A stretch of DNA of 64,000 nt from NCBI RefSeq assembly GCF_014069875.1, contig NZ_CP059676.1:124001-188000 (forward strand). The letters run 5' to 3'. Numbering within the stretch: position 1 is the stretch's first letter; each line of letters opens with the position of its first letter. The DNA comes from Flaviflexus equikiangi. GTDB taxonomy: Bacteria; Actinomycetota; Actinomycetes; Actinomycetales; Actinomycetaceae. Below, in pieces: positions 51,561 through 62,901 of the stretch. The notes beneath the pieces were generated by a model. That model was not told the DNA's origin and ran no database searches. It worked only from the letters and a program-made list of their open reading frames with translations. The position numbers and the translations under genes are program-made.

Positions 51561-53807
51561 GTGAGCACTGCACTGTATCGACGCTATCGGCCCGAAACCT
51601 TTGAACAGGTCGTGGGCCAGGAGCACGTGACCGTCCCGCTCATGGCAGCCCTCGAGGGGGACCGCACCAACCACGCCTATCTGTTCTCCGGACCCCGCGG
51701 GTGCGGAAAGACCACGTCGGCTCGGATTCTTGCCAGATGCCTCAACTGCGCTGAGGGCCCCACGGCAACCCCGTGCGGTGAGTGCGAATCGTGCCGCGAG
51801 CTGTCTCGCGGCGGCACAGGCTCTCTCGATGTGGTCGAGATGGATGCAGCATCCCATGGCGGCGTGGACGATGCTCGAGAGCTGCGCGAACGGGCCAGTT
51901 TTGCCCCGCTCCGCGACCGCTACAAGGTCTTCATCATCGACGAGGCCCACATGGTCTCAAACCAGGGTTTCAATGCCCTCCTCAAGCTTGTTGAGGAGCC
52001 GCCCCCGCACGTCAAGTTCATTTTCGCCACGACGGAGCCGGAGAAAGTGATCGGAACCATCCGGTCACGCACCCACCACTATCCATTCCGGCTCGTCCCG
52101 CCCGGGATTCTCGAGACCTATCTCGCGGATCTCGCGAGGCAGGAGAACGTCGAGGTCGGAGACGGTGTGCTGCCGCTCGTCGTGCGAGCAGGGACAGGCT
52201 CCGTACGAGACAGCCTGTCTGTTCTCGACCAGCTTATCGGCGGCGCCGCAGGCAACACGCTCGACTACCAGACCGCGATCTCCCTTCTCGGATATACGGA
52301 CGGGGCGCTGCTCGACTCCGCGGTCGATGCGATCGCGAACGTCGATGGTGGCGCGCTCTTCACCGCCGTCGCCAACGTCGTCGAATCCGGTCACGATCCG
52401 CGCCGCTTCGTCGAGGACCTCCTCGAACGCCTCCGCGACCTCGTCGTCCTGTCGCTTGCGGGAGAGTCTGCCGCTGATGTCCTCTCGACAATCCCGGAGG
52501 ACCAGCTCGCGCGCATGATGGACCAGGCGGAGCGTCTTGGAGCCAGCCGGGCCACGACGTGCGCTGATCTCACGAATAGGGCCCTCTCAGACATGGTGGG
52601 GGCAACCTCTCCACGGCTCCAGCTCGAACTCCTGTGTGCGAAGCTCCTCCTGGCGGCCACGAGCGTCACGCCCGCAGTGCAGGGCGCGGGAGTGAGCTTG
52701 GCGGATGCTCGGGCGGCCGCGAGGAGCTTCAAGAAGGCGGAGGCTCCCCCCGCAGCTCCCGCGCAGGAAGCACCGCAGGCTGCTCCGCCCGAACCGCGGG
52801 AGAAGCCTGCCGTGCAGGCACCCGGCCGTCTCGTGCCGCCGCAAGAACCAGCGCCACGTGCCACGGTGCAGAAAGAAGAACCTGCTCGAGAATCGGATGA
52901 GGAGAAGCTGTCTCGCATCCGATCCATGTGGGCTGACATCACGGCCGATCGCAGGGTACCGCGGGGCACGAACGATTTCATTCGCCAACACGGCAAGGTT
53001 GCGGTTGTCGAGGGCGTCCTTCGTTTCGACTTCCCGACGCAAGAACTTGCCCGCTCCTTCGAAGCCCGTGCCGGAGAGATCCAAACGGTGATCAGGGAGA
53101 AGCTCGGAGAACCGCTGGTCGTCCACTTCGGGGTCACCGGCACTCCGCGCGAGACCGCCGACGATCCGGAGGGTGACTCACGGGCACCATCGGTAGCCGC
53201 TGCCACTGAACGGCACACAGTTTCCCAGGGTGAACCTCCGGTTCGCCGCAGCGAGGAGACGGCCGTACCCGCCCAGCAGGGCGCGATGTCCGCAATCGCG
53301 CGTGCCTCCGCACGGTCGGCCGGAAGCCGTGATTCGGCCGCCTCTCCCGAGGAGCCGCGTGGAACATCGCCCGCAGCCCTACCGCCGATGCGTGGAGGCG
53401 GCGCAGAGATCGCCTCATCCGATTTTCCGCACGGGGAACCAACACCCCCGGACGACGACGAGTACGGCAGCATCCCCGAACAGCTGCCCCCCGATCTGCC
53501 CGATATCGTCATGGAGGACTTCCCGAAGCCTCCCCCCGCCGCTATGCCGAAGTTCCCTGCCCCGCCCCCGCGCGAGGCTCCGAGCATGGGAGGCGTGGTA
53601 CCGAACCGGACCGGGGGAGTGTTCTCCCGGCTGGCCGAATCACGGAGCGTCGAATCAGCCCCAGAAGAAGAAATCGTCGATGTTGAGCACGAGCACGAGC
53701 TCGTATCGCATGACGACCCGCTGGCTCTCGAAGCGCAGGGCATTGGTTTGAGCGTCGTTCTTGACGTGCTGAACGCAACCATCATCGAAGAAGTTGAGGA
53801 GACATAG
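51561..53807 (+). CDS. dnaX: DNA polymerase III subunits gamma and tau
   Basis: 748 residues. AAA+ clamp-loader ATPase: Walker [13 protein letters not shown] (K50), zinc module with C60, C63, C72, C75 and C78 region (ARCLNC...PCGECESC), DEAH-box-like IIDEAHMVS, and sensor 1 [15 protein letters not shown]. After residue ~370 comes a long Pro/Ala/Glu-rich, low-complexity tail with a poorly conserved tau-type domain around 440-530 ([28 protein letters not shown]). No frameshift site (poly-A slip) is evident, so only the long product is predicted. GTG 51561 is leaderless by its TAGACT plus six bases. recR overlaps by one base. Confidence 0.95.
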   Translation: MSTALYRRYRPETFEQVVGQEHVTVPLMAALEGDRTNHAYLFSGPRGCGKTTSARILARCLNCAEGPTATPCGECESCRELSRGGTGSLDVVEMDAASHGGVDDARELRERASFAPLRDRYKVFIIDEAHMVSNQGFNALLKLVEEPPPHVKFIFATTEPEKVIGTIRSRTHHYPFRLVPPGILETYLADLARQENVEVGDGVLPLVVRAGTGSVRDSLSVLDQLIGGAAGNTLDYQTAISLLGYTDGALLDSAVDAIANVDGGALFTAVANVVESGHDPRRFVEDLLERLRDLVVLSLAGESAADVLSTIPEDQLARMMDQAERLGASRATTCADLTNRALSDMVGATSPRLQLELLCAKLLLAATSVTPAVQGAGVSLADARAAARSFKKAEAPPAAPAQEAPQAAPPEPREKPAVQAPGRLVPPQEPAPRATVQKEEPARESDEEKLSRIRSMWADITADRRVPRGTNDFIRQHGKVAVVEGVLRFDFPTQELARSFEARAGEIQTVIREKLGEPLVVHFGVTGTPRETADDPEGDSRAPSVAAATERHTVSQGEPPVRRSEETAVPAQQGAMSAIARASARSAGSRDSAASPEEPRGTSPAALPPMRGGGAEIASSDFPHGEPTPPDDDEYGSIPEQLPPDLPDIVMEDFPKPPPAAMPKFPAPPPREAPSMGGVVPNRTGGVFSRLAESRSVESAPEEEIVDVEHEHELVSHDDPLALEAQGIGLSVVLDVLNATIIEEVEET

Positions 53808-54439
53808 TGGCAGGTGTGTACGACGGTGCCGTCCAGGACCTGATCGACGAGCTCGGTCGGTTGCCCGGCATCGGACCCAAGAGTGCCCAGCGCATCGCCT
53901 TCCACATCCTCTCCGCCGATGAGACCGACGTTCAGGCGCTGATCGATGCGATGACGGCGGTGAAGTCGAAGGTCCGGTTCTGCACCGTGTGCGGGAACGT
54001 GACGGAGCTGGAGGTCTGCAAGATCTGTTCCGACCCGAGACGGGTGGACTCGGTGATCTGCGTCGTGGAGGAGCCGAAAGACATTGTCGCAGTGGAACGG
54101 ACCCGCGAGTATCGTGGCCGCTACCATGTGCTCGGTGGAACGATCAACCCTATCGAGGGAGTGGGCCCCGAAGACTTGCGGATCCGCCAGCTCTTCACCC
54201 GCCTCTCCGATGGCAAGGTGCAGGAGATCATCATCGCCACCGACCCCAACATCGAGGGCGAAGCGACAGCGTCCTATCTCATCCGTTCGCTCGCACCGAT
54301 GGGTGTCAACGTGTCTCGTCTCGCCTCTGGCCTCCCCGTCGGGGGAGATCTCGAGTATGCAGACGAGATCACTCTCTCCCGGGCCTTCGAGGGCCGAACC
54401 ATGGTCCATAGGACTTCCGGCGGCGACAGCATCGACTGA
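53807..54439 (+). CDS. recR: Recombination mediator protein RecR
   Basis: 210 residues. Helix-hairpin-helix ([24 protein letters not shown]), a Cys4 zinc finger ([19 protein letters not shown]), a Toprim domain ([32 protein letters not shown]) and the C-terminal Walker-B-like motif in the family order. It loads RecA at gaps with RecF/RecO. GTG 53807 shares one base with the dnaX stop (TAGTG). Confidence 0.95.
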   Translation: MAGVYDGAVQDLIDELGRLPGIGPKSAQRIAFHILSADETDVQALIDAMTAVKSKVRFCTVCGNVTELEVCKICSDPRRVDSVICVVEEPKDIVAVERTREYRGRYHVLGGTINPIEGVGPEDLRIRQLFTRLSDGKVQEIIIATDPNIEGEATASYLIRSLAPMGVNVSRLASGLPVGGDLEYADEITLSRAFEGRTMVHRTSGGDSID

Positions 54440-54550
54440 TTAGCCCTACTATTGCACTCATCACCATCCATAACGTGAGAACGACGAGACTGGATAAGCT
54501 CGGCGGCGACAATCTCATCGACAATGAAAGCCCGAACAGACGGAGTCATA

Positions 54551-56853
<2,303 letters not shown>

Positions 56854-56867
56854 CGGTCGAAGCGGCA

Positions 56868-56899
56868 ACGAGTGTGGCCCCGTTAGGGGCCACACTCGT
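56868..56899. terminator. Bidirectional terminator after asd
   Basis: Perfect 14-bp arms ACGAGTGTGGCCCC and GGGGCCACACTCGT around GTTA. It abuts the stop of the convergent DUF4032 gene. Confidence 0.85.
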
Positions 56900-58125
56900 C
56901 AGTCCCGGTCGATGATCGCTCCGAGGAGTGCCTTCTCATCGGGACGGTAGATGAGAATGTTGTCGATATAGGAGCGGACGGCGTAGTTCATGGACACGTC
57001 GTGACCCGCCTTCTCCGACATGTACCAGCGGTGCTCGAGAAGCTCGTGATACATTTCTGCCGGCTGGAGGCGTCCGCGCAGATGAACGGGGATCGCGTTG
57101 ACAGCGGGTTCGAACACGTGCGACATCCACTCGTGCGCGACCTCGGAGAGCGGCTGCCCGGCTCTGCCGGTCAGCGCCCGATAGGATTCGAGATCGTTGA
57201 GGAGCCGCCTGGCCTGATTCTCCTCGACGTCGAGCCCCGTCAGGCGGAGGATCTGCCGATGATAGTGACCAGCATCGACGACCTTGGGTTGGATCGAGAC
57301 CGATGAGCCGGACGTGTTCGACGTCATGGACAGCTCTCCGACATCGAATCCCAATGTGTTGAGGCGGTTGATCCGCTCCGCTACCCTCCACCGTTCGTTC
57401 GAGGCGAAAGAGTCAACCCGGGTCAGCTCGCCCCACAGCGTCGTGTACCGCTCCTCAAGCCGATCTCCCCACGCGACAACATCAATATCCTCATCGAGCA
57501 TCCCGCCCGCCTGAAGATCCATGAGCTCACCGATGATATTGGTTCGCGCCACATCGATGTCGTAGGTGCGTTTGCCGTCCGAGAGCGAAACATTGAGCTC
57601 ACCCGTCTCCGCATCGACCAAGTAGGCCGCGAACTCACCGGCATCACGCCTGAACAGCGTGTTCGACAGGGACACGTCGCCCCAATAGAAGCCGAGAAGA
57701 TGAAGCCGCACAAGGAGGATCGAGAGTGCGTCGATAAGCCTGTCCGCAGTCTCCGGCTTGAGGAAGGTTCCGAAGGCTGCGCGGTAGGGCAGCGAGTAGG
57801 GAAGATGCTCCGTCACGAGGACCGCCTGCAGCGGCTGACCCTCCACATCGGCCCGGCCCGTGACGACTGCGAGGGGCGTGACCGCCGGAGCCTCGAGGCG
57901 CGCCAGATCCCGGAGCAGCTCATATTCGCGGTGCGCGGTGAACTCCCCGATCTCCTTGATCGCGATCACCTTCCCGCCAAGGTGCGCGAAGCGCACGACA
58001 TGGCGGGAGATGCCGCGGGGGAGGGCCGCGATGTTCTCATCGGGCCACTCCTCCAGCGGTATGTGCCACGGCAAGTCGAACAGTGCGGGTTCGACGGACG
58101 CGGCGGTGATCTGCAGGGCCACCAT
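56899..58125 (-). CDS. DUF4032 protein with kinase-like N-terminal domain
   Basis: 408 residues. The N-terminal ~200 residues look like a small-molecule or Kdo/RIO-type kinase fold: the lysine in GKVIAIKEIGE, the catalytic loop YWGDVSLSNTLF (Asp and Asn retained) and the metal-site Asp in AYLVDAETGE. The C-terminal ~200 residues are DUF4032, helical, rich in basic and aromatic residues (EHRWYMSEKAGHDV). No substrate is known. GGAGAGG precedes ATG 58125. It lies 31 bases after the UgpC-type ATPase gene on the same strand, so the two are probably co-transcribed. Confidence 0.82.
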   Translation of the reverse strand: MVALQITAASVEPALFDLPWHIPLEEWPDENIAALPRGISRHVVRFAHLGGKVIAIKEIGEFTAHREYELLRDLARLEAPAVTPLAVVTGRADVEGQPLQAVLVTEHLPYSLPYRAAFGTFLKPETADRLIDALSILLVRLHLLGFYWGDVSLSNTLFRRDAGEFAAYLVDAETGELNVSLSDGKRTYDIDVARTNIIGELMDLQAGGMLDEDIDVVAWGDRLEERYTTLWGELTRVDSFASNERWRVAERINRLNTLGFDVGELSMTSNTSGSSVSIQPKVVDAGHYHRQILRLTGLDVEENQARRLLNDLESYRALTGRAGQPLSEVAHEWMSHVFEPAVNAIPVHLRGRLQPAEMYHELLEHRWYMSEKAGHDVSMNYAVRSYIDNILIYRPDEKALLGAIIDRD

Positions 58126-58156
58126 TCACCTCTCCGGGCGCGATGCGCCGCGCCGG

Positions 58157-59284
58157 CTACCGGCCGAGCGCGTTGCCGGTCGAGTGGCTGAAGAAGTGGC
58201 CGCCGTGGTCCTTGAGCTGCACGGTGACAACAGAATCGGGTGCCGGTACCGCATTGGGTGGGATGCGGACCACGACCTGGTCGGAGCCGTCGCCGGAGCC
58301 GAACTTCTCGACTTCCCGCTCCGAGCCGACGATCTTGCCGTAAATGTAGGCGTCCGAGCCGAGCTCTTCGACGAGGGTGACCTTGACGGGGATGGTCGAG
58401 GTCGAGCCTTCCGTGGCCGGTTCGAGGTTCTCTGGACGGAATCCGACGATCACCCTGCCATCATCGTCGGGAGTGATCCCGGCAAGGACAGAATCGGGCA
58501 GGGCGACTGATGCATCGCCGAAGGTGGCGCGGCGGCCCTGGATCGTCCACGAACCGATGTTCATGGCGGGCGAGCCGATGAAACCGGCCACGAAGCGGTT
58601 GGCAGGGGTGTCGAACATGTCGCGCGGAGTACCCACCTGCTGGAGCAGGCCATCCTTCAGCACGGCGATACGGTCGCCCATGGTCAGGGCTTCCGTCTGG
58701 TCGTGCGTGACGTAGACGGTCGTGATCCCGAGGCGGCGCTGCAGGGAGGCGATCTGTGTACGGGTCTGGACACGAAGCTTCGCATCCAGGTTCGACAGCG
58801 GCTCATCCATGAGGAACACCTGCGGCTGGCGGACGATCGCGCGGCCCATGGCGACGCGCTGACGCTGGCCGCCCGACAGTGCCTTCGGCTTGCGCTCGAG
58901 GTAGTCCACCAGGTCGAGGATCTCTGCAGCCTCCTGCACCCGCTTAGCGATCTCCTCCTTCGGCGTGCCTGCGATCTTCAGCGCGAAGCCCATGTTCTGG
59001 GCCACCGTCATGTGGGGATAGAGGGCGTAGTTCTGGAAGACCATGGCGATATCGCGGTCTTTCGGGGTGACATCGGTGACGTCCTTATCGCCGATGTAGA
59101 TGCGGCCAGCATCGACCTCTTCGAGGCCTGCGAGCATGCGCAAAGATGTTGACTTCCCACATCCCGACGGTCCGACGAGAACGAGGAACTCGCCGTCTTC
59201 AATGGATAGATCGAGAGCGTCGACGGCGGGCTTATCGTTGCCCGGGTATTGACGCGTTGCCTTGCTGAACGTAACAGTGGCCAT
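58157..59284 (-). CDS. Sugar ABC transporter ATPase, UgpC/MsmK type
   Basis: 375 residues. Walker A GPSGCGKST, Q-loop FQNYALYPHMTVAQN, signature LSGGQRQRVAMGRA, Walker B VFLMDEPLSNLD, H-loop VTHDQTEALTMGDR; the C-terminal regulatory (MalK/TOBE-like) domain starts near residue 240 with IGSPAMN. Shared ATPases of this type energise several sugar importers, and no permease gene is adjacent, so it is likely a multi-transporter ATPase. ATG 59284 has AAGGGA upstream; the frame to 59386 is rejected. Confidence 0.93.
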   Translation of the reverse strand: MATVTFSKATRQYPGNDKPAVDALDLSIEDGEFLVLVGPSGCGKSTSLRMLAGLEEVDAGRIYIGDKDVTDVTPKDRDIAMVFQNYALYPHMTVAQNMGFALKIAGTPKEEIAKRVQEAAEILDLVDYLERKPKALSGGQRQRVAMGRAIVRQPQVFLMDEPLSNLDAKLRVQTRTQIASLQRRLGITTVYVTHDQTEALTMGDRIAVLKDGLLQQVGTPRDMFDTPANRFVAGFIGSPAMNIGSWTIQGRRATFGDASVALPDSVLAGITPDDDGRVIVGFRPENLEPATEGSTSTIPVKVTLVEELGSDAYIYGKIVGSEREVEKFGSGDGSDQVVVRIPPNAVPAPDSVVTVQLKDHGGHFFSHSTGNALGR

Positions 59285-59377
59285 GATTGGTCCCTTCACC
59301 GGCAGGTACGTGCCGGACGATCCGTTGTGAAGGTGCCAGAGCCGCGAGTCGACACTGACACGGCCGCGAAAGGGAAC

Positions 59378-59397
59378 GATGAACATCGGTGTTCATC
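59378..59397. promoter_or_regulatory. 20-bp inverted repeat upstream of the UgpC-type gene
   Basis: Arms GATGAACA and TGTTCATC with a TCGG spacer, about 94 bases upstream of ATG 59284 and 112 bases upstream of the divergent kinase gene. It is operator-like (LacI, GntR or TetR class). No cognate regulator is encoded nearby. Confidence 0.55.
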
Positions 59398-59495
59398 ACT
59401 ATGTCTTCCACAACCTCCTCAATCATGCCGGTAAGCGAGTGATCATTTCAAGCGAACGGGGCGAGTAGGACCAGGGCGTCCGGGAAAAACTCAGG

Positions 59496-59501
59496 TACCG
59501 T
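59496..59501 (+). promoter_or_regulatory. -10 box of leaderless promoter for the kinase
   Basis: TACCGT, seven bases (aggcagg), then GTG 59509. Confidence 0.45.
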
Positions 59502-59508
59502 AGGCAGG

Positions 59509-61170
59509 GTGCGAGACCGTAGCGAGATTGGCGGCTACCAGCTGGTTCAGAAGATCGGCTTCGGTGGCATGTCAACGGTGTATAAGGCGCTTGATGGGGG
59601 CGGGAACTCCGTCGCGCTCAAGCTTCTCCACCCCTCTATCTCAGCCGACCCCAATGCTCGGGACCGGCTGCGCCGAGAGGTGCGTACGCTCCGGCAGGTG
59701 ACCGGCCCCTACGTCGCCCAAGTGATCGATGCCGAGACGGAGGAGGACGATGCTTTCATCGTCACCGAACTGATCGACGGACCCACCCTGTCCGTCGACG
59801 TGTCAGACCACGGCGTCTTCATCGGCAAAGATCTCGCAGACCTTGCGAAGGAGCTTGCCGAGGCCCTGCAGGCAATCCACGACAAGGGCGTCCTGCATCG
59901 AGACCTCAAACCCTCCAATGTCATGATGAGCCAGCGGGGGCCCGTCCTCATCGACTTCGGCATCGCGCAGATCGCCGAGGAGTCGCGCATGACAGCAACT
60001 GGCCTGTTGGCGCACACGCCGGGATATGCCGCTCCCGAGGTTCTCAACGGAGAGGATCCCACGGCGGCAGCCGACTGGTGGTCCTGGGCCGCAACGCTCG
60101 CCTATGCCGCGACGGGACATGCTCCGTTCGGGACGGGGCACAGCCCGAAAGTGACGCGGCGGGTCCTGACCGGTGAATGCGACCTGTCAGGTGCCGATCC
60201 TGTTGTCGCGTACGCACTGGAGGCGGCTCTCAACCCCCGCCCGGACAGGCGCCCTGACCCGGCGACGGTGATCGGGATGCTCGATGGCTCCATCGAGGTC
60301 GATGAGGACTACCTCATCCTCGGGCCCCGTCATGCGGAACCGGCTGATACCGTGCCCGCCCCGGTGGGCGACATGGACGTCACGGACCTCGTCACAGACC
60401 AGGGGGAACCTCCGCAATTCCCCCCGACCAGGCCGATGGCGCCGCCCGGATACTATGCCCCCGCACCCACAAACAGGTACGAGACGCCCAGCCCGTACGA
60501 CACGTCCGGGTCCGCAGTCTTCCATCCGCGCCAGGACTCGGCGGTTGTCGCGCAGGCACGCTTCGATCCGCGCTTCTCCCGGAACCCGGCGCCGCTCCCG
60601 GACTGGCTGAGGCCAGCTCCCCGCAGGCCCGTTGTCGTTCTTATGCTGTGGGCTGTCTTCATCGCCTGGGCGGGTGTGCTGCCGGCCTACTCGATTCTTG
60701 CCTTTGCCGCCTACTCCCTCATCTCCTCGATCGTGGGTGTGGCCCGTGATGCACTGATCCGTGCTCGGCTCGAACGGGGCGGGCGTTTCCGGGGAGAGTC
60801 GATGAGCGTGCTCGGACGCCTGCCGCTCTCGATCTTCGGGGGACTGGCGCGTACTATCGCCGCGGTGGGTTCCGGGCTCGTCACCGGCGGGGCCCTGTCA
60901 TGGTTCCTGCACGACATTCTCCTCATGAGCAATGTCGTGTGCGTGCTCGGGGGTGCGCTTGTCGGCACACTCGTGGCCTGGGTCTATCCCACGAGCCGTG
61001 CTTCGCGCGAGACGACGCGGCTTCTGTTCGCGACGATCGCGCCGAGCACGGGATATCGGCTGTTCTGGGTGGTGCTGGCAACCGCGCTGCTCTCCCTCGC
61101 GCTCGCCATCTACTCGAATGGCGGGGAACCCGACTGGACCCCGTTCTCCATCCCTTTCGTTTTCAACTAG
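59509..61170 (+). CDS. Membrane serine/threonine protein kinase without PASTA domains
   Basis: 553 residues. Hanks-type kinase domain 1-~265: glycine loop KIGFGGMSTVYKA, ATP lysine K38, catalytic loop LHRDLKPSNV (D132), DFG at D149, and PGYAAPEVL activation segment. A Pro-rich linker (about 320-375) leads to a C-terminal part with four or five hydrophobic helices (VVVLMLWAVFIAWAGVLPAYSILAFAAYSL and others). Such a polytopic C-terminus, instead of one helix plus PASTA repeats, is unusual and suggests it senses the membrane itself. GTG 59509 is leaderless by TACCGT plus seven bases. The next gene's promoter lies across its stop codon. Confidence 0.9.
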   Translation: MRDRSEIGGYQLVQKIGFGGMSTVYKALDGGGNSVALKLLHPSISADPNARDRLRREVRTLRQVTGPYVAQVIDAETEEDDAFIVTELIDGPTLSVDVSDHGVFIGKDLADLAKELAEALQAIHDKGVLHRDLKPSNVMMSQRGPVLIDFGIAQIAEESRMTATGLLAHTPGYAAPEVLNGEDPTAAADWWSWAATLAYAATGHAPFGTGHSPKVTRRVLTGECDLSGADPVVAYALEAALNPRPDRRPDPATVIGMLDGSIEVDEDYLILGPRHAEPADTVPAPVGDMDVTDLVTDQGEPPQFPPTRPMAPPGYYAPAPTNRYETPSPYDTSGSAVFHPRQDSAVVAQARFDPRFSRNPAPLPDWLRPAPRRPVVVLMLWAVFIAWAGVLPAYSILAFAAYSLISSIVGVARDALIRARLERGGRFRGESMSVLGRLPLSIFGGLARTIAAVGSGLVTGGALSWFLHDILLMSNVVCVLGGALVGTLVAWVYPTSRASRETTRLLFATIAPSTGYRLFWVVLATALLSLALAIYSNGGEPDWTPFSIPFVFN

Positions 61171-61173
61171 ACT
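61168..61173 (+). promoter_or_regulatory. -10 box overlapping the kinase stop codon
   Basis: TAGACT; its first three bases are the kinase TAG. Six bases (gtgctc) separate it from GTG 61180. Confidence 0.45.
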
Positions 61174-61179
61174 GTGCTC

Positions 61180-61560
61180 GTGACCGTGCGACTCCGAGTC
61201 CTCTCCGCCGCAGTACCAGCCCTTGCGGCGGCTCTGCTCGTGCTCGGATCACGGTGTACGGACGCAGCCCATTCGTTCCTTCTCTACGCGGGTGTGATCC
61301 ATGCTGACGCGGGCTGTGCGAGCGGTATGGCTCTCGGTCCGAGTGCAATGCAGATCGGCGGCCTCGGCCTCATTGTTGCGGCCAGCGCGATCGGGAACTC
61401 GGTAGCGGTCCGTGAGGCGATAGCGTCCCTCTTCGGCCGGTTGATGACGGTGCGGCCCTTTGCTCGCCCGGTGCCCGTTCCGGTCCTTTCGGGATATTCC
61501 CGCAGGCGCACCTGGGGTGTTGACTGCGGCGTGGGATCGAGGGACCCTCCGAGGCCCTGA
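61180..61560 (+). CDS. Small hypothetical membrane protein
   Basis: 126 residues with two hydrophobic segments (VLSAAVPALAAALLVLGS and MQIGGLGLIVAASAIGNSVAV) and a basic Pro-rich tail (RLMTVRPFARPVPVPVLSGYSRRRTW). The two cysteines after helix 1 (CTDAAHSF... ADAGCASG) may form an external disulfide, which fits the DsbA-like gene downstream. No family recognised. GTG 61180 follows TAGACT plus six bases; GTG 61174 is also in frame. Confidence 0.6.
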   Translation: MTVRLRVLSAAVPALAAALLVLGSRCTDAAHSFLLYAGVIHADAGCASGMALGPSAMQIGGLGLIVAASAIGNSVAVREAIASLFGRLMTVRPFARPVPVPVLSGYSRRRTWGVDCGVGSRDPPRP

Positions 61561-61602
61561 TCAACCCCGCCCACAACACCAAAACGTCAAGAAAGATCAA
61601 CC

Positions 61603-62421
61603 ATGGCAAATCAGAATGCAACGAAGGCGGAGCGCCGCGAAGCGGCCCGCCTCAAGGCCAAGAAGCTCCAAGAAGCAGAAGCGAAGCGCGCCAAGCGCAA
61701 CAAGTTCCTCACCATCGGCGTCATCGTCGTCGCGATCGTCCTCGTCGGCGTCGCGATCTGGTCGATCATCGCCAACGGAAACGACGAAGACACGGCGACA
61801 GGCAGGCAGGAATGGGATCCTGTCGCGGTGCAGGTCGAGCCCGTCGTCAAAGACGGCACTGACGTGACCACCGGTTTCTCGGTCGTCGGCGAGGGTGCCG
61901 AGCTCTCGGCCGATGCTCCCCGCGTCGACATCTACTTCGACTACATGTGCACGTACTGCAACGATCTCGAGCAGATGAACGGCGGAGACATCAACGGCAT
62001 CATCGCCACCGGCGATGCTGAGTTCGTCTACCACCCCGTCGCGATCCTGCGCAACGATTTCTCCGCCAAGGGCGCGGCGGCCTTCAAGTACATTGCCGAC
62101 AACTCGCCCGAGCATCTTCTCGCCTTCCACAAGAACGTCTTCGAGGACGCGGATGCTGTCCTCAACGGACGCTCCTCGACGATCCCCGACTGGAGCAACA
62201 TCGAAGCTGCGGCGCGTGACGCCGGCGTTCCCGAGGACATCGCCTCCTCCATCGAGGAAGAAGCGGACATGGAGTGGGCGTCGACCACGACGCAGGAGTT
62301 CCTGACAACCTACCAGGGCACCCCGACAGTCCTTCTCGACGGCAGCCCGACGAACACGTGGGCGGCGAACGACTTCCCGGCCATGCTCGGACTCGCCGAG
62401 CCGAAAGCAACAACGGAATAA
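61603..62421 (+). CDS. DsbA-like membrane-anchored thioredoxin-fold protein
   Basis: 272 residues. A basic Lys/Ala-rich cytoplasmic start (residues 1-34), one membrane helix (FLTIGVIVVAIVLVGVAIWSII), then an extracytoplasmic DsbA/thioredoxin fold with active site C116-T-Y-C119 in YFDYMCTYCNDLE and the cis-proline loop QGTPTVLLDG. It probably forms or shuffles disulfides in exported proteins. The N-terminal pattern is that of actinobacterial DsbA-family (DSBA_3-type) proteins. It lies 42 bases after the small Cys-containing membrane protein. Confidence 0.9.
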   Translation: MANQNATKAERREAARLKAKKLQEAEAKRAKRNKFLTIGVIVVAIVLVGVAIWSIIANGNDEDTATGRQEWDPVAVQVEPVVKDGTDVTTGFSVVGEGAELSADAPRVDIYFDYMCTYCNDLEQMNGGDINGIIATGDAEFVYHPVAILRNDFSAKGAAAFKYIADNSPEHLLAFHKNVFEDADAVLNGRSSTIPDWSNIEAAARDAGVPEDIASSIEEEADMEWASTTTQEFLTTYQGTPTVLLDGSPTNTWAANDFPAMLGLAEPKATTE

Positions 62422-62482
62422 GAATCACAGAGTGCGGGTTGGCTTTGCCCACCATTCGTCTGGCAGAATTGACCCGCACGTT

Positions 62483-62558
62483 GCCGCCTTAGCTCAGCTG
62501 GTAGAGCACCCGCCTTGTAAGCGGACGGTCGTCGGTTCGAATCCGACAGGCGGCTCCA
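62483..62558 (+). tRNA. tRNA-Thr (anticodon UGU), CCA encoded
   Basis: Acceptor GCCGCCT pairs with AGGCGGC; D-arm AGCTCAGCTGGTAGAGC; anticodon stem CCGCC/GGCGG-type with loop CTTGTAA (TGT, reading ACA); T-arm GGTTCGAATCC. The mature end is 62555 and CCA is encoded at 62556-62558. It closely resembles the CGU isoacceptor at 15280. Confidence 0.95.
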
Positions 62559-62559
62559 C

Positions 62560-62597
62560 AGAGCCCCGACATTCGCCACAAGCGAGATCGGGGCTCT
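62560..62597 (+). terminator. Terminator after tRNA-Thr(UGU)
   Basis: Ten-bp arms AGAGCCCCGA and TCGGGGCTCT with a T-rich tail (GTTCTCG). The interval 62598-62901 beyond holds a pair of TGACCTGTGCA repeats (62650 and 62736) and no gene I can support. Confidence 0.75.
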
Positions 62598-62901
62598 GTT
62601 CTCGTATCCGCGACTTTTTGCCTCCCGGAAAAGCACGGGAAGCTGGACGTGACCTGTGCACATCATGACAATCGGTGGGTATGTCGGTTCGTCGGCGGGG
62701 CGGCGCGGGATCGGACGTCGTATCCGCTGGGTTCCTGACCTGTGCATCTAGCGTTGGTCGAGGTCTGTTCAGCGCGATAAGGCGGCTTCTGAGCATGCTG
62801 GGGCGCTCAGCCCCCAGGAATTCTCCAGCTGCGAAGACTTAGTTCCCCAGGTTCCGGTGGGTCAATGAGAGTGCATTATTCCGAAACCAAGGAGCACCCT
62901 C

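Noticed and set aside
52391-54409. 672-residue open frame on the minus strand
   Set aside because: Antisense to dnaX and recR; Ser/Arg/Gly-rich with no motif. Both overlapped genes have clear family motifs.
62494-62796. Minus-strand ORF containing PPVGFEPTTVRLQGGCSTS
   Set aside because: Translation across tRNA-Thr(UGU) on the opposite strand.
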